Of a stretch of 64,000 nucleotides of DNA, positions 15,782 to 23,283 are shown piece by piece (positions within the stretch are counted from its first letter, which is position 1; each line of letters begins with the position of its first letter). The translations under genes were made by a program, and so were the position numbers. This DNA comes from an uncultured Kiritimatiellota bacterium (lineage in GTDB: Bacteria; Verrucomicrobiota; Kiritimatiellia; RFP12; UBA1067). The stretch spans positions 177,166-241,165 of the forward strand of contig CAKTZI010000001.1 in the NCBI GenBank assembly GCA_934635385.1, read 5' to 3'. The notes beneath the pieces are model-generated. The model was not told where the DNA came from. It ran no database searches and worked only from the letters and a program-made list of their open reading frames with translations.

Positions 15782-16222
15782 ATGGCAACGCTTGAGAGGA
15801 CGTTCACGATAGACCGCGAACTCGCGCGGCGGGCGGACAGGAAGATGCGCCGCTACGGACTGAACATGGACGACGCGGTCGCGTATGTCTTCACGCTCGT
15901 CGTCGAGACACCCGGACGGCCTGACTTCGCCGCGCCGCTACCGCTCGACTTCACGGTGGACGGGACGCCGATGCGCAAGCGGCGGGGCGTCGCGCTGCCA
16001 GTCGAGACGGGGATCGAGGACGGCATGCACACGGTGCGAGCCGACAAGATCGGGCTGGACGCATTCGCCGCGACGCGGGGCGAGCTTGCCGCCGAAGTCC
16101 GCGACCAGTTGGCAATGCTCTGGAAGGAGTACGCGCTTGCCGACGATGCGGTGCTGACGGAATCGGCGCGGGCGGTGAAGCGCAACCTTCTCGCAACGTT
16201 CGAGGAGGCGCGCCATGCCTAG
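15782..16222 (+). CDS. RelB-like antitoxin candidate
   Basis: 146 residues. TFTIDRELARRADRKMRRYGLNMDDAVAYVFTLVVETPGRP (residues 7-47) resembles the ribbon-helix-helix N-terminus of RelB/DinJ antitoxins; the rest is a longer acidic domain. It overlaps the next gene by 8 bp. Shares its 24-bp start region with hicB. Confidence 0.6.
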   Translation: MATLERTFTIDRELARRADRKMRRYGLNMDDAVAYVFTLVVETPGRPDFAAPLPLDFTVDGTPMRKRRGVALPVETGIEDGMHTVRADKIGLDAFAATRGELAAEVRDQLAMLWKEYALADDAVLTESARAVKRNLLATFEEARHA

Positions 16223-16493
16223 ACCGCGCAAAAACGTGATGGCCTCGCTTGTGCGCAAGGGCTTCGCCGCGTCAGAGGGCGACCACACGTACTACATCTA
16301 CCACACGGCGGACGGACGCAAGACGCTGGCCAAGACGAAGGTGAGCCATTCCGGCAAGGACATCGCCGACAACATTCTCAGCATGATGGCGCGCCAGTGC
16401 CGCCTGACCCTGCCGCAGTTCCGCGACCTTGTGGACTGTCCCCTTTCGCGGGAAGCCTACGAGGGGCTGCTCAAGGCGCAGGGACTGGCGTGA
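16215..16493 (+). CDS. HicA-like toxin candidate
   Basis: 92 residues. ASLVRKGFAASEGDHTYYIY (10-29) followed by KTKVSHSGKDIADNILSMM and LPQFRDLVDCPLS is a widespread small-protein family related to HicA/YcfA; the GDH histidine stands where the HicA catalytic His would be. It pairs with the RelB-like gene by overlap, a mixed arrangement. Toxicity is inferred from context only. Confidence 0.6.
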   Translation: MPRPRKNVMASLVRKGFAASEGDHTYYIYHTADGRKTLAKTKVSHSGKDIADNILSMMARQCRLTLPQFRDLVDCPLSREAYEGLLKAQGLA

Positions 16494-16557
16494 GCGGGCG
16501 GCGGACGCCTCACCGCAACGCGAAAAGGTAAATTTGGCGAGCAAAGGATGATTGAAA

Positions 16558-16779
16558 ATGGCTAATATGCAAAGCCCTGAAAAAATGCGACTCGGCCTGT
16601 TGATTGATAGGCGAGTAGCTGCCCGATTGGATAAAGCCGCTAAAAACGCTCACCTCTCGCGGAATGCATACGCAAACGCTCTTCTTGGTGACGCGCTTGC
16701 AGCAGTTCATTTGACAGCTGAAGAAAAGGAGAAAATCGAAAATGAAATCCAACGAATCCGCCGTTCTCGTCGATCTTAA
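16558..16779 (+). CDS. Small ribbon-helix-helix-like protein
   Basis: 73 residues. RLGLLIDRRVAARLDKAAKNAHLSRNAYANALL fits the strand-helix-helix of CopG/Arc-type repressors, with a charged C-terminal helix. ATG 16558 follows AAAGGATG. The region before it (16494-16531) repeats before the similar gene at 18492. It overlaps a shorter reading frame, the same layout as the 18492/18713 pair. Confidence 0.55.
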   Translation: MANMQSPEKMRLGLLIDRRVAARLDKAAKNAHLSRNAYANALLGDALAAVHLTAEEKEKIENEIQRIRRSRRS

Positions 16780-16924
16780 GATTGATCGCAATATGTATGA
16801 GTTCCTATCGGCTCTCGCGAACGTTCGCGGGAAATCGGTAGTCGTACGCCATCTGCCTTTTTCCCCCTTCAGCCGCGAATTATACCACATCCGCCGCCGT
16901 CCGTGGGAAAATTCGGGACAATGA
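16742..16924 (+). pseudogene. Short partner gene truncated by a promoter repeat
   Basis: The frame begins VLVDLKIDRNMYEFLSALAN, a plausible RHH-type start, but after about 40 residues it runs into the conserved intergenic block at 16879 and ends in translated repeat. The natural C-terminus has been lost. Confidence 0.45.
16879..16912. promoter_or_regulatory. Promoter/operator element, copy B
   Basis: The same 34-bp block as copies A and C (ATTATA leftward -10 through GTGGGAAAAT), followed by a weaker GGAAA/TTTCC inverted pair. Here it drives nothing recognisable: leftward it would read into the antisense of the truncated gene, and rightward the next genes are on the minus strand. Confidence 0.55.
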
Positions 16925-16960
16925 CGGGAAATGCACTTTTCCACATTGACGAGGCGGCTG

Positions 16961-17314
16961 CTACTTCTTCCCGTCGCCGGACAGCGTACCCGCCAGTGAG
17001 ACCAGCGCCATGAACAGGCTGGCCGCGCCAGACACCCAATGCCCCGTGTACATGAGGAACGACATCGCGCCGACGAACACGACAACCAGCAGGAAGCCGA
17101 TCCACGTGCGGAGCGTCGACTGGTTCGCCTTGCGCATCTCCAGCGCGTGCGCGTTGTCCTGGTCTGCCTTGGCCATCTCGAGAAGGAGCTTCGCGGAGCC
17201 TGGGCAATGCCGCTCGAACAGCTCCACCACGTCCGCCGACGGATACGGGTTCTCGTGGTAGGCGATCATGTCGCCGCGCGAGTTCCGGGCGGCGATGTGC
17301 ATCTCCTTAGGCAT
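16961..17314 (-). CDS. DUF2335-like membrane protein
   Basis: 117 residues. A soluble N-terminal part with VVELFERHCPGSAKLLLEMA and a His/Glu-rich helix is followed by two membrane segments (TWIGFLLVVVFVGAMSFLMY and SGAASLFMALVSLAGTL). This is the layout of DUF2335 proteins, often found in phages and islands, function unknown. It overlaps the upstream minus-strand gene by 8 bp. Confidence 0.7.
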   Translation of the reverse strand: MPKEMHIAARNSRGDMIAYHENPYPSADVVELFERHCPGSAKLLLEMAKADQDNAHALEMRKANQSTLRTWIGFLLVVVFVGAMSFLMYTGHWVSGAASLFMALVSLAGTLSGDGKK

Positions 17315-17495
17315 GGGCGGGGATCTCCGGATGTTCGCGCGCGAACGCCTCGGCGGCAGCGGAAAGGCGCAAGCCGACGTTCGCGAAATGGCGACCAATG
17401 CCGCGCGGATCGCGCGCGGGCGGCTCGTACGGGCGATTCCACGCGCGCACGTCTGCGATGAACGCGCGCAATGCCTGCCGAATGTAATATCCCAT
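17307..17495 (-). CDS. Small protein upstream of the DUF2335 gene
   Basis: 62 residues, amphipathic helical, no recognised domain (MGYYIRQALRAFIADVRAW at the start). It has a strong RBS, AGGGAGGAAAGGAAG, and the leftward TATAAT of promoter copy C 26 bp before the ATG. Together with the membrane protein it forms a minus-strand pair inside otherwise plus-strand cargo, so it may be expressed in the lysogen. Confidence 0.6.
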   Translation of the reverse strand: MGYYIRQALRAFIADVRAWNRPYEPPARDPRGIGRHFANVGLRLSAAAEAFAREHPEIPAHA

Positions 17496-17520
17496 CTTCC
17501 TTTCCTCCCTTCAGACACGA

Positions 17521-17616
17521 ATTATACCACATCCGCCGCCGTCTGTGGGAAAATTGCGGGCTTGAAGGAAAATGCAATTTTCCCCATTGACAGGGTGCAA
17601 TGCACTTTGCTATAAT
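17521..17616. promoter_or_regulatory. Divergent promoter/operator element, copy C
   Basis: The leftward -10 (ATTATA, 17521-17526) serves the DUF2335 pair. Rightward TTGACA (17587-17592)-18-TATAAT (17611-17616) serves the YafQ module. A palindrome GGAAAA-tgcaa-TTTTCC precedes the -35 and a second one, GTGCAATGCAC (17595-17605), fills the spacer: two possible repressor sites. Confidence 0.65.
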
Positions 17617-17670
17617 ACGCGCCGTTGACCCCCGCCGGGGCCGGCGAAAGACAGGAAAGACAGGAAACGG

Positions 17671-17961
17671 ATGAAACTCAAGTACAATGTCATCAAGTCG
17701 ACGAAGTTCAAGCGCGACTGCAAGGCGGCCGAGAAAAGCGGCCTCGACCTCGAAAAGCTTGAGCTTGTCGTGCGTCTGCTCGCGGCCGATATCGCCCTGC
17801 CGCCCCGCAATCGCGACCACGCGCTCACGGGCAACTGGCGCGGCTATCGCGAATGTCACGTCGGGCCGGACTGGCTTCTCGTCTACGCGAAGGACGACGA
17901 CGCGCTCGAACTCGTCCTCGTCCGCACGGGGTCGCATTCCAAGCTTCAGATCGGAGGATAA
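17671..17961 (+). CDS. YafQ/RelE-family mRNA interferase toxin
   Basis: 96 residues of the YafQ subfamily: IKSTKFKRDCKAAEKSGLDL (8-27), LPPRNRDHALTGNWRGYREC and HVGPDWLLVYAKDDD, then LVRTGSHSKL with the catalytic-type His near the C-terminus. These ribosome-dependent nucleases cut mRNA between codons. It precedes its presumed antitoxin, with four bases between stop and ATG. Confidence 0.88.
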   Translation: MKLKYNVIKSTKFKRDCKAAEKSGLDLEKLELVVRLLAADIALPPRNRDHALTGNWRGYRECHVGPDWLLVYAKDDDALELVLVRTGSHSKLQIGG

Positions 17962-17965
17962 CGCA

Positions 17966-18415
17966 ATGAGCAAGCCGAAACTGCCAACCGTCAAGGCCAT
18001 CATGGCCGAGAACAACTGCACCGCCGAGGCGGCTGAATCGATCCGCGCGCGGCTTGAGGTCGAGGCCGACCGCGCCCATTTCCGCAAGACGGGCAAGCAC
18101 CTCCTGCCCGTCGTGTCGGCGCGCGACCTCGAACGCCATCCCGAACTGGCCGTGCAGGACACCATCCGCCCGAAGCTCACGGAGTGGAAAATCGAAGACT
18201 ACCTCAAGACGGCGGAAGATCGTGCGGCCTACATTTTCGCAACAGTCGAGGAAGGGACGCCTGACGCGCTGCCGGATGCGTTCGCCGACGTCTTCAGGTC
18301 GATAGGGAAGACGGAAGAAGCGGCGGCTTGCGAGGGGCTTGCCGTCTATCTGCGCACGGTTGGCGGCGCGTCACGGCGGACGCGCAAGGCAAAACCCCAA
18401 CGGGTGACGGCGTGA
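17966..18415 (+). CDS. Antitoxin-like protein paired with YafQ
   Basis: 149 residues. The segment EWKIEDYLKTAEDRAAYIF and GTPDALPDAFADVF matches the start of the HTH 'addiction module antidote' family, but the HTH itself seems eroded and is replaced by a tail, SRRTRKAKPQRVTA, encoded by the 60-bp junction repeat. The N-terminal 70 residues are of unknown type. It may still neutralise YafQ; not certain. Confidence 0.6.
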   Translation: MSKPKLPTVKAIMAENNCTAEAAESIRARLEVEADRAHFRKTGKHLLPVVSARDLERHPELAVQDTIRPKLTEWKIEDYLKTAEDRAAYIFATVEEGTPDALPDAFADVFRSIGKTEEAAACEGLAVYLRTVGGASRRTRKAKPQRVTA

Positions 18416-18429
18416 CGCGCGGCGGGCGG
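18370..18429 (+). repeat. 60-bp cassette junction repeat, copy 2
   Basis: Second copy (55 of 60 identical to 15691-15750). Inverted ends GCGCGTCAC/GTGACGCGC. It is read in the same frame as copy 1 and supplies the same TGA. Confidence 0.75.
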
Positions 18430-18491
18430 CGTTCGTGGCGGCTCGCAAGACTGCGGCGGACGCCTGACCGCACGGCAAGAGGACGAAGATA

Positions 18492-18716
18492 ATGGCAGGA
18501 CAACATAATTTGCACAACCACCAAATAGCGGTGAAGTTTCCGCATCCAGTCTGGCGGCAGATAGAGATTGATGCAGAAAAGCGCGGCATGACGCCCGGCG
18601 AGTATATACGTTGGGTGACTTCAAAGGAAGTCGAATCTATCCCACTTTCGGCTGACGATGCGCAGCTCATCGCAGACCGTATCAAAGAAGCAGAAAAGAA
18701 AGGCAAAATGGTATGA
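18492..18716 (+). CDS. Small ribbon-helix-helix-like protein
   Basis: 74 residues. IAVKFPHPVWRQIEIDAEKRGMTPGEYIRWVTSKEV is a strand-helix-helix of the CopG/Arc type. It overlaps the next frame by ATGA, the same design as the pair at 16558. The upstream 18451-18483 sequence repeats 16498-16530. Confidence 0.55.
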   Translation: MAGQHNLHNHQIAVKFPHPVWRQIEIDAEKRGMTPGEYIRWVTSKEVESIPLSADDAQLIADRIKEAEKKGKMV

Positions 18717-18907
18717 CGGACGAGAAGGAACACACGCAAACCTTCACAGGGTATCTTGCTGAACTGATAAGGCTTCAAGCCGAGCGCGTAGGAAAGACGC
18801 CTCAAGATTACGTTCTCTCTTTTTTTGGCAGAAGGTGCAATGCACCCCGCGCCTTGCCGATCGCTTTGAAGGCGCAAGGATCGGCGGCTACTATTTTTTA
18901 CGCATGA
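18713..18907 (+). pseudogene. Short partner gene truncated by a repeat
   Basis: Starts FTGYLAELIRLQAERVGKTP, a plausible helical antitoxin-like stretch, but after about residue 38 the frame runs into a palindromic intergenic block at 18834 and ends in translated repeat. Confidence 0.4.
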
Positions 18908-18922
18908 GGTGCAATGCACCTC
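18834..18922. promoter_or_regulatory. Twin palindromes flanking a hairpin
   Basis: GGTGCAATGCACC at 18834-18846 and GAGGTGCAATGCACCTC at 18906-18922 flank a GCCGATC/GATCGGC stem. The same 11-bp core lies in the promoter spacer at 17595-17605. It is either a repressor-binding region or a processed transcript end. Confidence 0.5.
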
Positions 18923-18955
18923 ACCCGCCCCCTCAAGGCAACAGGAAGGAACGCA

Positions 18956-19372
18956 ATGGGAAAGACAGCGATGAAGACGAAAGCGGAAAGCGAGAAGCCG
19001 CGGAAAGCGGTCAAGCAGAAGGGACTGCGCTACGCCGTGCCGTCCGTCGACTATCCGCCGGAAGTCGTCGAGAGGTGGCACGGCCAGTACGTGACGCTTC
19101 CGGACGGGCGGCGCGCGCTCCAGTGGCCGATCCTCTACATCACGCACACGGACGCGATACCGAGCGACTGCCCGTGCCCGATGGGCGTGCCGATCACGGC
19201 GCTCGACAAGGGCCTCGGCGGTCCGGCCAGCGACTTCGAGATCGTCGGGCTGATCGACGGCGACGGGTTCGTGGACGGGCGGAACGTCTTCAAGCGCATC
19301 ATCGTCGTCAACCGCGCCCTTCGCGCGCGTCTGCTGGCCGAGGGCGCGAAGACGGCGAAAGCGCGCGGCTGA
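18956..19372 (+). CDS. C-terminal piece of an EcoRI-type adenine methyltransferase (candidate)
   Basis: 138 residues. TDAIPSDCPCPMGVPITALDKG and SDFEIVGLIDGDG then NVFKRIIVVN resemble the end of phage EcoRI-like adenine methyltransferases (pattern DIP.DY.GVMGVPITFLDKY...FEI.G...KR). The SAM-binding and NPPF parts are absent, so this would be a stand-alone C-terminal domain or a relic. It has its own RBS (AGGAAGGAA). Confidence 0.5.
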   Translation: MGKTAMKTKAESEKPRKAVKQKGLRYAVPSVDYPPEVVERWHGQYVTLPDGRRALQWPILYITHTDAIPSDCPCPMGVPITALDKGLGGPASDFEIVGLIDGDGFVDGRNVFKRIIVVNRALRARLLAEGAKTAKARG

Positions 19373-19414
19373 AAGGAAACCGAAACAAGGAACCGAAAGA
19401 CAGGAAGGAACGCA

Positions 19415-19801
19415 ATGGAAAAGACAGGAATGAACAAAGGCCGCGCGAAGTATACGCGCCTCACGATGGACGACATCAACAAGATCATGGAGCGGGCGCA
19501 GGAGAACGCGCTACCCTTCATCTGCTCGGCAGACTTCGACGAACGCGCCGGGCTGGTCGAGATCGAGGAATTCTGCGACCGCCCCGGCACGTTCTTCATC
19601 GACTACGCAGCGGAGACGTGGCGCAAGGCCGAGGCGTTCCAGGCCGCCGTGGTCGGCGCGGCGTGGGCCCTGGGGCGCTACGCCGAGGTGCAGCTGAGGT
19701 GGAGCGACAGGATCGGCGGCGGGCTTGGCGGGACCGGGCTCGTCTCGCTGTACGTGGCGGCGGCGGACGTGATCGGGGAAGACGGCGTCGCGGTGGCGTG
19801 A
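19415..19801 (+). CDS. Hypothetical prophage protein
   Basis: 128 residues, no recognised domain. The N-terminus KYTRLTMDDINKIMERAQE is helical and the middle (IDYAAETWRKAEAFQAAVVG) suggests a compact alpha/beta fold. It is preceded by the purine-rich GACAGGAAGGAACGCA leader shared by several prophage genes. Confidence 0.6.
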   Translation: MEKTGMNKGRAKYTRLTMDDINKIMERAQENALPFICSADFDERAGLVEIEEFCDRPGTFFIDYAAETWRKAEAFQAAVVGAAWALGRYAEVQLRWSDRIGGGLGGTGLVSLYVAAADVIGEDGVAVA

Positions 19802-19807
19802 GGGGAT

Positions 19808-19825
19808 CGGCGGCTTGCGCCGCCG
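19808..19825 (+). promoter_or_regulatory. 5'-leader hairpin 1
   Basis: CGGCGGC-ttgc-GCCGCCG, 27 bp before the next ATG. One of five such hairpins (also 21650, 23232, 25707, 26707) placed just upstream of prophage ribosome-binding sites. Confidence 0.6.
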
Positions 19826-19851
19826 GAAATGAACGGGAAGGGACGAGGGAA

Positions 19852-20094
19852 ATGACGGCGGAACAGGCCATGCAAAGGATGGGCGCATTGCCCATGCACG
19901 TGTGCGACGCAATCGAGTGGTTCTGCTTCGGGAACGTCGTCTTCGACCCGCTCAACATGGAGAAGTGGCTTCGCCACCGGGGGCTAATGGCCGACGGGGT
20001 GTCCGTGAGGGACGCGCTTGAAAGGAATTTCGGGAAGACCGTTGCCGATGCCGTGGAGGCGAACATCCGCAACGGAGGGGAGAAGATGCCATGA
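19852..20094 (+). CDS. Small prophage protein upstream of the recombinase
   Basis: 80 residues, no recognised domain (AMQRMGALPMHVCDAIEWFC; VRDALERNFGKTVADAVEAN). It overlaps the serine recombinase start by ATGA and so is translated together with it; a role in recombinase control is possible but unsupported. Confidence 0.6.
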   Translation: MTAEQAMQRMGALPMHVCDAIEWFCFGNVVFDPLNMEKWLRHRGLMADGVSVRDALERNFGKTVADAVEANIRNGGEKMP

Positions 20095-20708
20095 CGTACG
20101 GCTACATCCGCGTGTCGAGCGACAAGCAGACGGTCGAGAACCAGCGCTTCGAGATCACGCGCTTCTGCGAGCGGCAGAACCCGCCCATGAAGGTGGACGG
20201 CTGGATCGACGAGACGATCAGCGGCACGAAGGCGTACTCGAAGCGCAAGCTCGGCGACCTGCTGAAGCACGTCCACAAGGGCGACCTCATCATCTGCGCG
20301 GAGCTCTCACGGCTGGGGCGCAACCTCTTCATGATCATGGAGATCCTGAACATCTGCATGACGAAGGAGTGCCGCGTGTGGACGATCAAGGACAACTACA
20401 GGCTGGGCGACGACATCCAGTCGAAGGTGCTGGCGTTCGCGTTCGGGCTTTCCGCCGAGATCGAGCGCAACCTCATCAGCCAGCGCACAAAAGAGGCCCT
20501 GAAGCGGCTGAAGGCCGAGGGCGTCGTCCTGGGGCGTCCCAAAGGGCGCAAGACCGCGCCGGAGAAGCGCAAGCTCCACGCCCGCCGCGCCCTCATCCAT
20601 GAGCTCCTGGGGCTGGGACAATCACGCAACAAAATCGCGCGGATCTGCAAGGTCCACCGCAACACGATTGCAAGATTCATTCGCGAAAACCCCGATGTCA
20701 TCGGGTGA
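20091..20708 (+). CDS. Serine recombinase (resolvase/invertase family)
   Basis: 205 residues. The N-terminal catalytic domain starts YGYIRVSSDKQTVENQRFEI with the nucleophile Ser in RVSS, followed by ELSRLGRN and AFAFGLSAEIERNLISQRTKEAL (the E-helix). It ends in an HTH (RNKIARICKVHRNTIARFI). Length and layout fit DNA invertases such as the Bacteroides Mpi type more than large phage integrases. A target inversion site was not found in the window. Confidence 0.88.
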   Translation: MTYGYIRVSSDKQTVENQRFEITRFCERQNPPMKVDGWIDETISGTKAYSKRKLGDLLKHVHKGDLIICAELSRLGRNLFMIMEILNICMTKECRVWTIKDNYRLGDDIQSKVLAFAFGLSAEIERNLISQRTKEALKRLKAEGVVLGRPKGRKTAPEKRKLHARRALIHELLGLGQSRNKIARICKVHRNTIARFIRENPDVIG

Positions 20709-20750
20709 ACAGGAAACAGGAAAGCAGAAAGACAGGAAGGAACGGAGAAA

Positions 20751-20977
20751 TGACAAAGGAAAAGACAAGGGAAGAACGGCGCGATGGGAGGGATCAGCCA
20801 GGCGGGCAAGGCGGTGTTCGCCCGTGCGCTCGCCGCCGACGTGCGCCGGATGGTCGATGCCCGCGACTTTGGCGGCGTTTGACTTGGAGCGCCGCCCCCG
20901 CCCGGCGTACGGCAATGGCGGGGAACTCTTGAGACAAAAGGCAACAAAAGAGAAACAAAAGAGAAAGGAAAGAGAAC
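20751..20977 (+). other. Short region with ambiguous small frames
   Basis: A 32-codon frame (20784-20882, GGISQAGKAVFARALAADVR at the start) and a 59-codon frame from 20751 overlap. The first looks more protein-like, the second has the purine leader. I cannot decide whether either is real. Confidence 0.3.
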
Positions 20978-21139
20978 ATGGACGAACACAGGAACGAAGG
21001 CAAGAAGAAGGTCGTGCGGATCTCGTTCGACGTCAGCCCGGAAGAGGCGGCGAAACTGTGCGACATGCGGTGCGAGCCGAAGCCCTCGACGGCGGCGGCG
21101 CAGCTGGTGCGCATGGCGATGAAGGACGCGGCGAAATGA
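20978..21139 (+). CDS. Small CopG-like DNA-binding protein
   Basis: 53 residues. KKVVRISFDVSPEEAAKLCD followed by STAAAQLVRMAMKDA has a ribbon-helix-helix pattern. It starts after GAAAGGAAAGAG and overlaps the next gene (ATGA). Probably a prophage regulator. Confidence 0.55.
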   Translation: MDEHRNEGKKKVVRISFDVSPEEAAKLCDMRCEPKPSTAAAQLVRMAMKDAAK

Positions 21140-21363
21140 TCACGGCGAAGGACATCATGCGCGACGCGGACGTGGCGAAGCTCGCGGGCATTGCGCTCGA
21201 CACGTTCCAGCGGAGCCTCCGCGACGGCATCAGGCCGGGCGACCTCGACTGGTTCGCGGCCAAGCCGATGACGCACGGGCGGCGGCGGTTCTGGTTCCGC
21301 CCGGACGTGGAGCGCGTGATCACGGAGCGGATCGTGAAGACGGAACAGGAGGTGGAGATATGA
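21136..21363 (+). CDS. Excisionase/MerR-like small HTH protein
   Basis: 75 residues. DVAKLAGIALDTFQRSLRDG (helix-turn-helix) followed by GRRRFWFRPDVERVI, the recognition-helix and wing pattern of winged-helix excisionases and MerR-type phage regulators. It lies in a chain of ATGA overlaps with its neighbours. An excisionase would normally sit nearer the integrase, so a regulator is equally possible. Confidence 0.55.
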   Translation: MITAKDIMRDADVAKLAGIALDTFQRSLRDGIRPGDLDWFAAKPMTHGRRRFWFRPDVERVITERIVKTEQEVEI

Positions 21364-21641
21364 CAATCGAGGAGATCATGGCGCGGGACTTCCGCGATTC
21401 GGAGCGGGAGGCGGCGGCGTTCGAGCGTCGCGCGGCGCGTCAGGAGTTCTGGTACGACCTCGTGCGGGGGCTGCTGCTTGCGGCGGTGCTGCTGGCGTTC
21501 TTCGGCGCGGTGACGTGGCTTGCCATTGCGGCGCGCGAGCGGCGCGAGCGGCGCGAGGCGGAGCGGAACGCGGCGGAGGCGCGGGCGGTGCGGATCATGC
21601 AGGGCGGCGTTGCGGTCGAGGCGGAGGATGGTCGCGGCTGA
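21360..21641 (+). CDS. Single-pass membrane protein, unknown
   Basis: 93 residues with one membrane helix (about 38-58, GLLLAAVLLAFFGAVTWLAI) between a charged N-terminal part and an Arg/Glu-rich tail. ATGA overlap with the preceding gene. Function unknown. Confidence 0.65.
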   Translation: MTIEEIMARDFRDSEREAAAFERRAARQEFWYDLVRGLLLAAVLLAFFGAVTWLAIAARERRERREAERNAAEARAVRIMQGGVAVEAEDGRG

Positions 21642-21649
21642 TGGCGATT

Positions 21650-21669
21650 TCCCGAAGCTGGCGCTTCGG
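21650..21669 (+). promoter_or_regulatory. 5'-leader hairpin 2
   Basis: CCCGAAGC-tggc-GCTTCGGG, 31 bp before the ParB-domain gene. Confidence 0.6.
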
Positions 21670-21700
21670 GGACTGAAACAGAAAACGAAAGGCAAGACAC

Positions 21701-23224
21701 ATGAAGAAGAAGACTAAGGCCAGGGCTGTGGCCAAGGTGCAGCCGGAAGCCGCCGTGGCGGTCGCCCCCAGGGCGGCGCAGTACACGCGCGTCCGGACGG
21801 AGATCGAGACGGCGAAGCTGAAGTCCGCGCCGTGGAATCCGCGCGGCGAGATCACGCCGGAGAGCGTGTCCGACCTCGCGGCGTCCATCGCGTCGCTCGG
21901 AATGATCCAGCCCGTCGTGGCGATCCGGGACGGCGACGGCTGGACGCTCGTCGCCGGGCATCGCCGCCTCGTGGCCGCGAAGGTCGCGGGGCTTGACAAG
22001 GTGCCGTGCGACGTCCTCGAAGGGGTAGACGAGGCGACGGCGAGGCGCATGACGTTCATCGAGAACCTGCAGCGCAGGGACGCAGACCCGCTCCTTGAAA
22101 GCGGGCTGGTGGCGAGCCTCGTGGAGTCCGGCATGACGCAGGACGAGATTGCGGCGGAGGCGGGGCGCGGGCGCGAATGGGTGGCGCGGCGGCTGAACCT
22201 GTCGCGGCTCTCCAAGTCGTGGCGGAAGCGCGTCGCGGACGGCGAGCTGATCACGACGGACTGCCTGGAGCACGTCGCGGCCTATCCGGTCGGGATCCAG
22301 GAGAGGCTGAAGAAGGCGAACGGCTGGTCTCATGGCGCGGCACTCCGCTGGTCTGATGTCAGTGGACAGTTCAATCGCGAGACGATGGAGCTGAAGGAGG
22401 CGACGTTCGACAGGAAGGACTGCAGGGCGTGTGCGAAGAACACGGGCTGCGTCCCCGACCTGTTCGACTGGGACGGAAAGCCGACGGCGTTCGGCAGGTG
22501 TCTCGACCCGAATTGCTACAGGCGCAAGTGCGAACTGGCTACGGCGGACGTCATCGCGGACGCGAAGGCGAACGGGGCCGAGGTGCGCGAGACGAAGCAG
22601 CATCCGGACTACTCCGTCGGCCTTCGTCCGAAGCCCGACAAGACGCATCAGACGCTGTACGTCTGGAAGGACTACAACGGCGAGACCCTGGCGCAATGGG
22701 GCGAGGCTCCGAAGGCCGGGAAGTCCGGCGGAGGCCTGACCGACAAGGAAAAGGAGGCGCGGAAGCGGAAGATCGCCGCGAACAAGGCGCTGCGCAAGCT
22801 GGCCGAGTGGTGCGCGGGCAACCTTGCGGGCGTGATTGCGGCGGCCTATGCCGTGGACGTGCAGGTCGCCCTTGCGTTCCAGCTGGTGTTCAACATCGGC
22901 AGCTCGTGGCGCGTGTTCGGGTCGAATACAAACGTATCGGATGCGGCGATGGCGTACCTGCTCGATCCCAACGCGAAGGACCTTGCGCCGATGGAGCGCT
23001 GGGCGGGACTGGCCGCCGCCGAGATTGCGGAGAAGGTGGTCAAGTCGGAGATCGGCGCGACGTACGCCGCTCGCCTGCTCGCGATCCTGCCGCCGGTGGC
23101 GAACGCGCTGACGGACGAGGAACGGAGTCTCGTGGCGCCGGACGAGACGGTGCTGAAGCTCCGCGAGCCGGTCAAGGTGATGTGGGCTTCGCAGTCTGCG
23201 GACGCCGACACGGAGAATGACTGA
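21701..23224 (+). CDS. ParB-domain protein with cysteine cluster
   Basis: 507 residues. The ParB/Sulfiredoxin-like domain (about 40-130) shows SAPWNPRGE, LAASIASLGMIQPVVAI, VAGHRRLVAAKVAG and MTFIENLQRRDADPL. A ParB HTH follows (GMTQDEIAAEAGRGREWVARRL). A later Cys cluster (DCRACAKNTGC ... CLDPNCYRRKC) suggests a zinc site. Phage ParB-like proteins can be nucleases or DNA-bridging CTPases; no ParA is present, so classical partitioning is unlikely. Confidence 0.85.
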   Translation: MKKKTKARAVAKVQPEAAVAVAPRAAQYTRVRTEIETAKLKSAPWNPRGEITPESVSDLAASIASLGMIQPVVAIRDGDGWTLVAGHRRLVAAKVAGLDKVPCDVLEGVDEATARRMTFIENLQRRDADPLLESGLVASLVESGMTQDEIAAEAGRGREWVARRLNLSRLSKSWRKRVADGELITTDCLEHVAAYPVGIQERLKKANGWSHGAALRWSDVSGQFNRETMELKEATFDRKDCRACAKNTGCVPDLFDWDGKPTAFGRCLDPNCYRRKCELATADVIADAKANGAEVRETKQHPDYSVGLRPKPDKTHQTLYVWKDYNGETLAQWGEAPKAGKSGGGLTDKEKEARKRKIAANKALRKLAEWCAGNLAGVIAAAYAVDVQVALAFQLVFNIGSSWRVFGSNTNVSDAAMAYLLDPNAKDLAPMERWAGLAAAEIAEKVVKSEIGATYAARLLAILPPVANALTDEERSLVAPDETVLKLREPVKVMWASQSADADTEND

Positions 23225-23231
23225 CGATTTG

Positions 23232-23249
23232 CCGCCGCTGGCGCGGCGG
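23232..23249 (+). promoter_or_regulatory. 5'-leader hairpin 3
   Basis: CCGCCGC-tggc-GCGGCGG, 34 bp before the next ATG. Confidence 0.55.
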
Positions 23250-23283
23250 ATACAGGACAAGGAAAAACGAAAGGAACAATGCA

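Noticed and set aside
15691..18429. Integron attC sites as an explanation of the cassette junctions
   Set aside because: The junctions are imperfect palindromes at cassette ends, but no RYYYAAC/GTTRRRY pair fits and no integron integrase is present.
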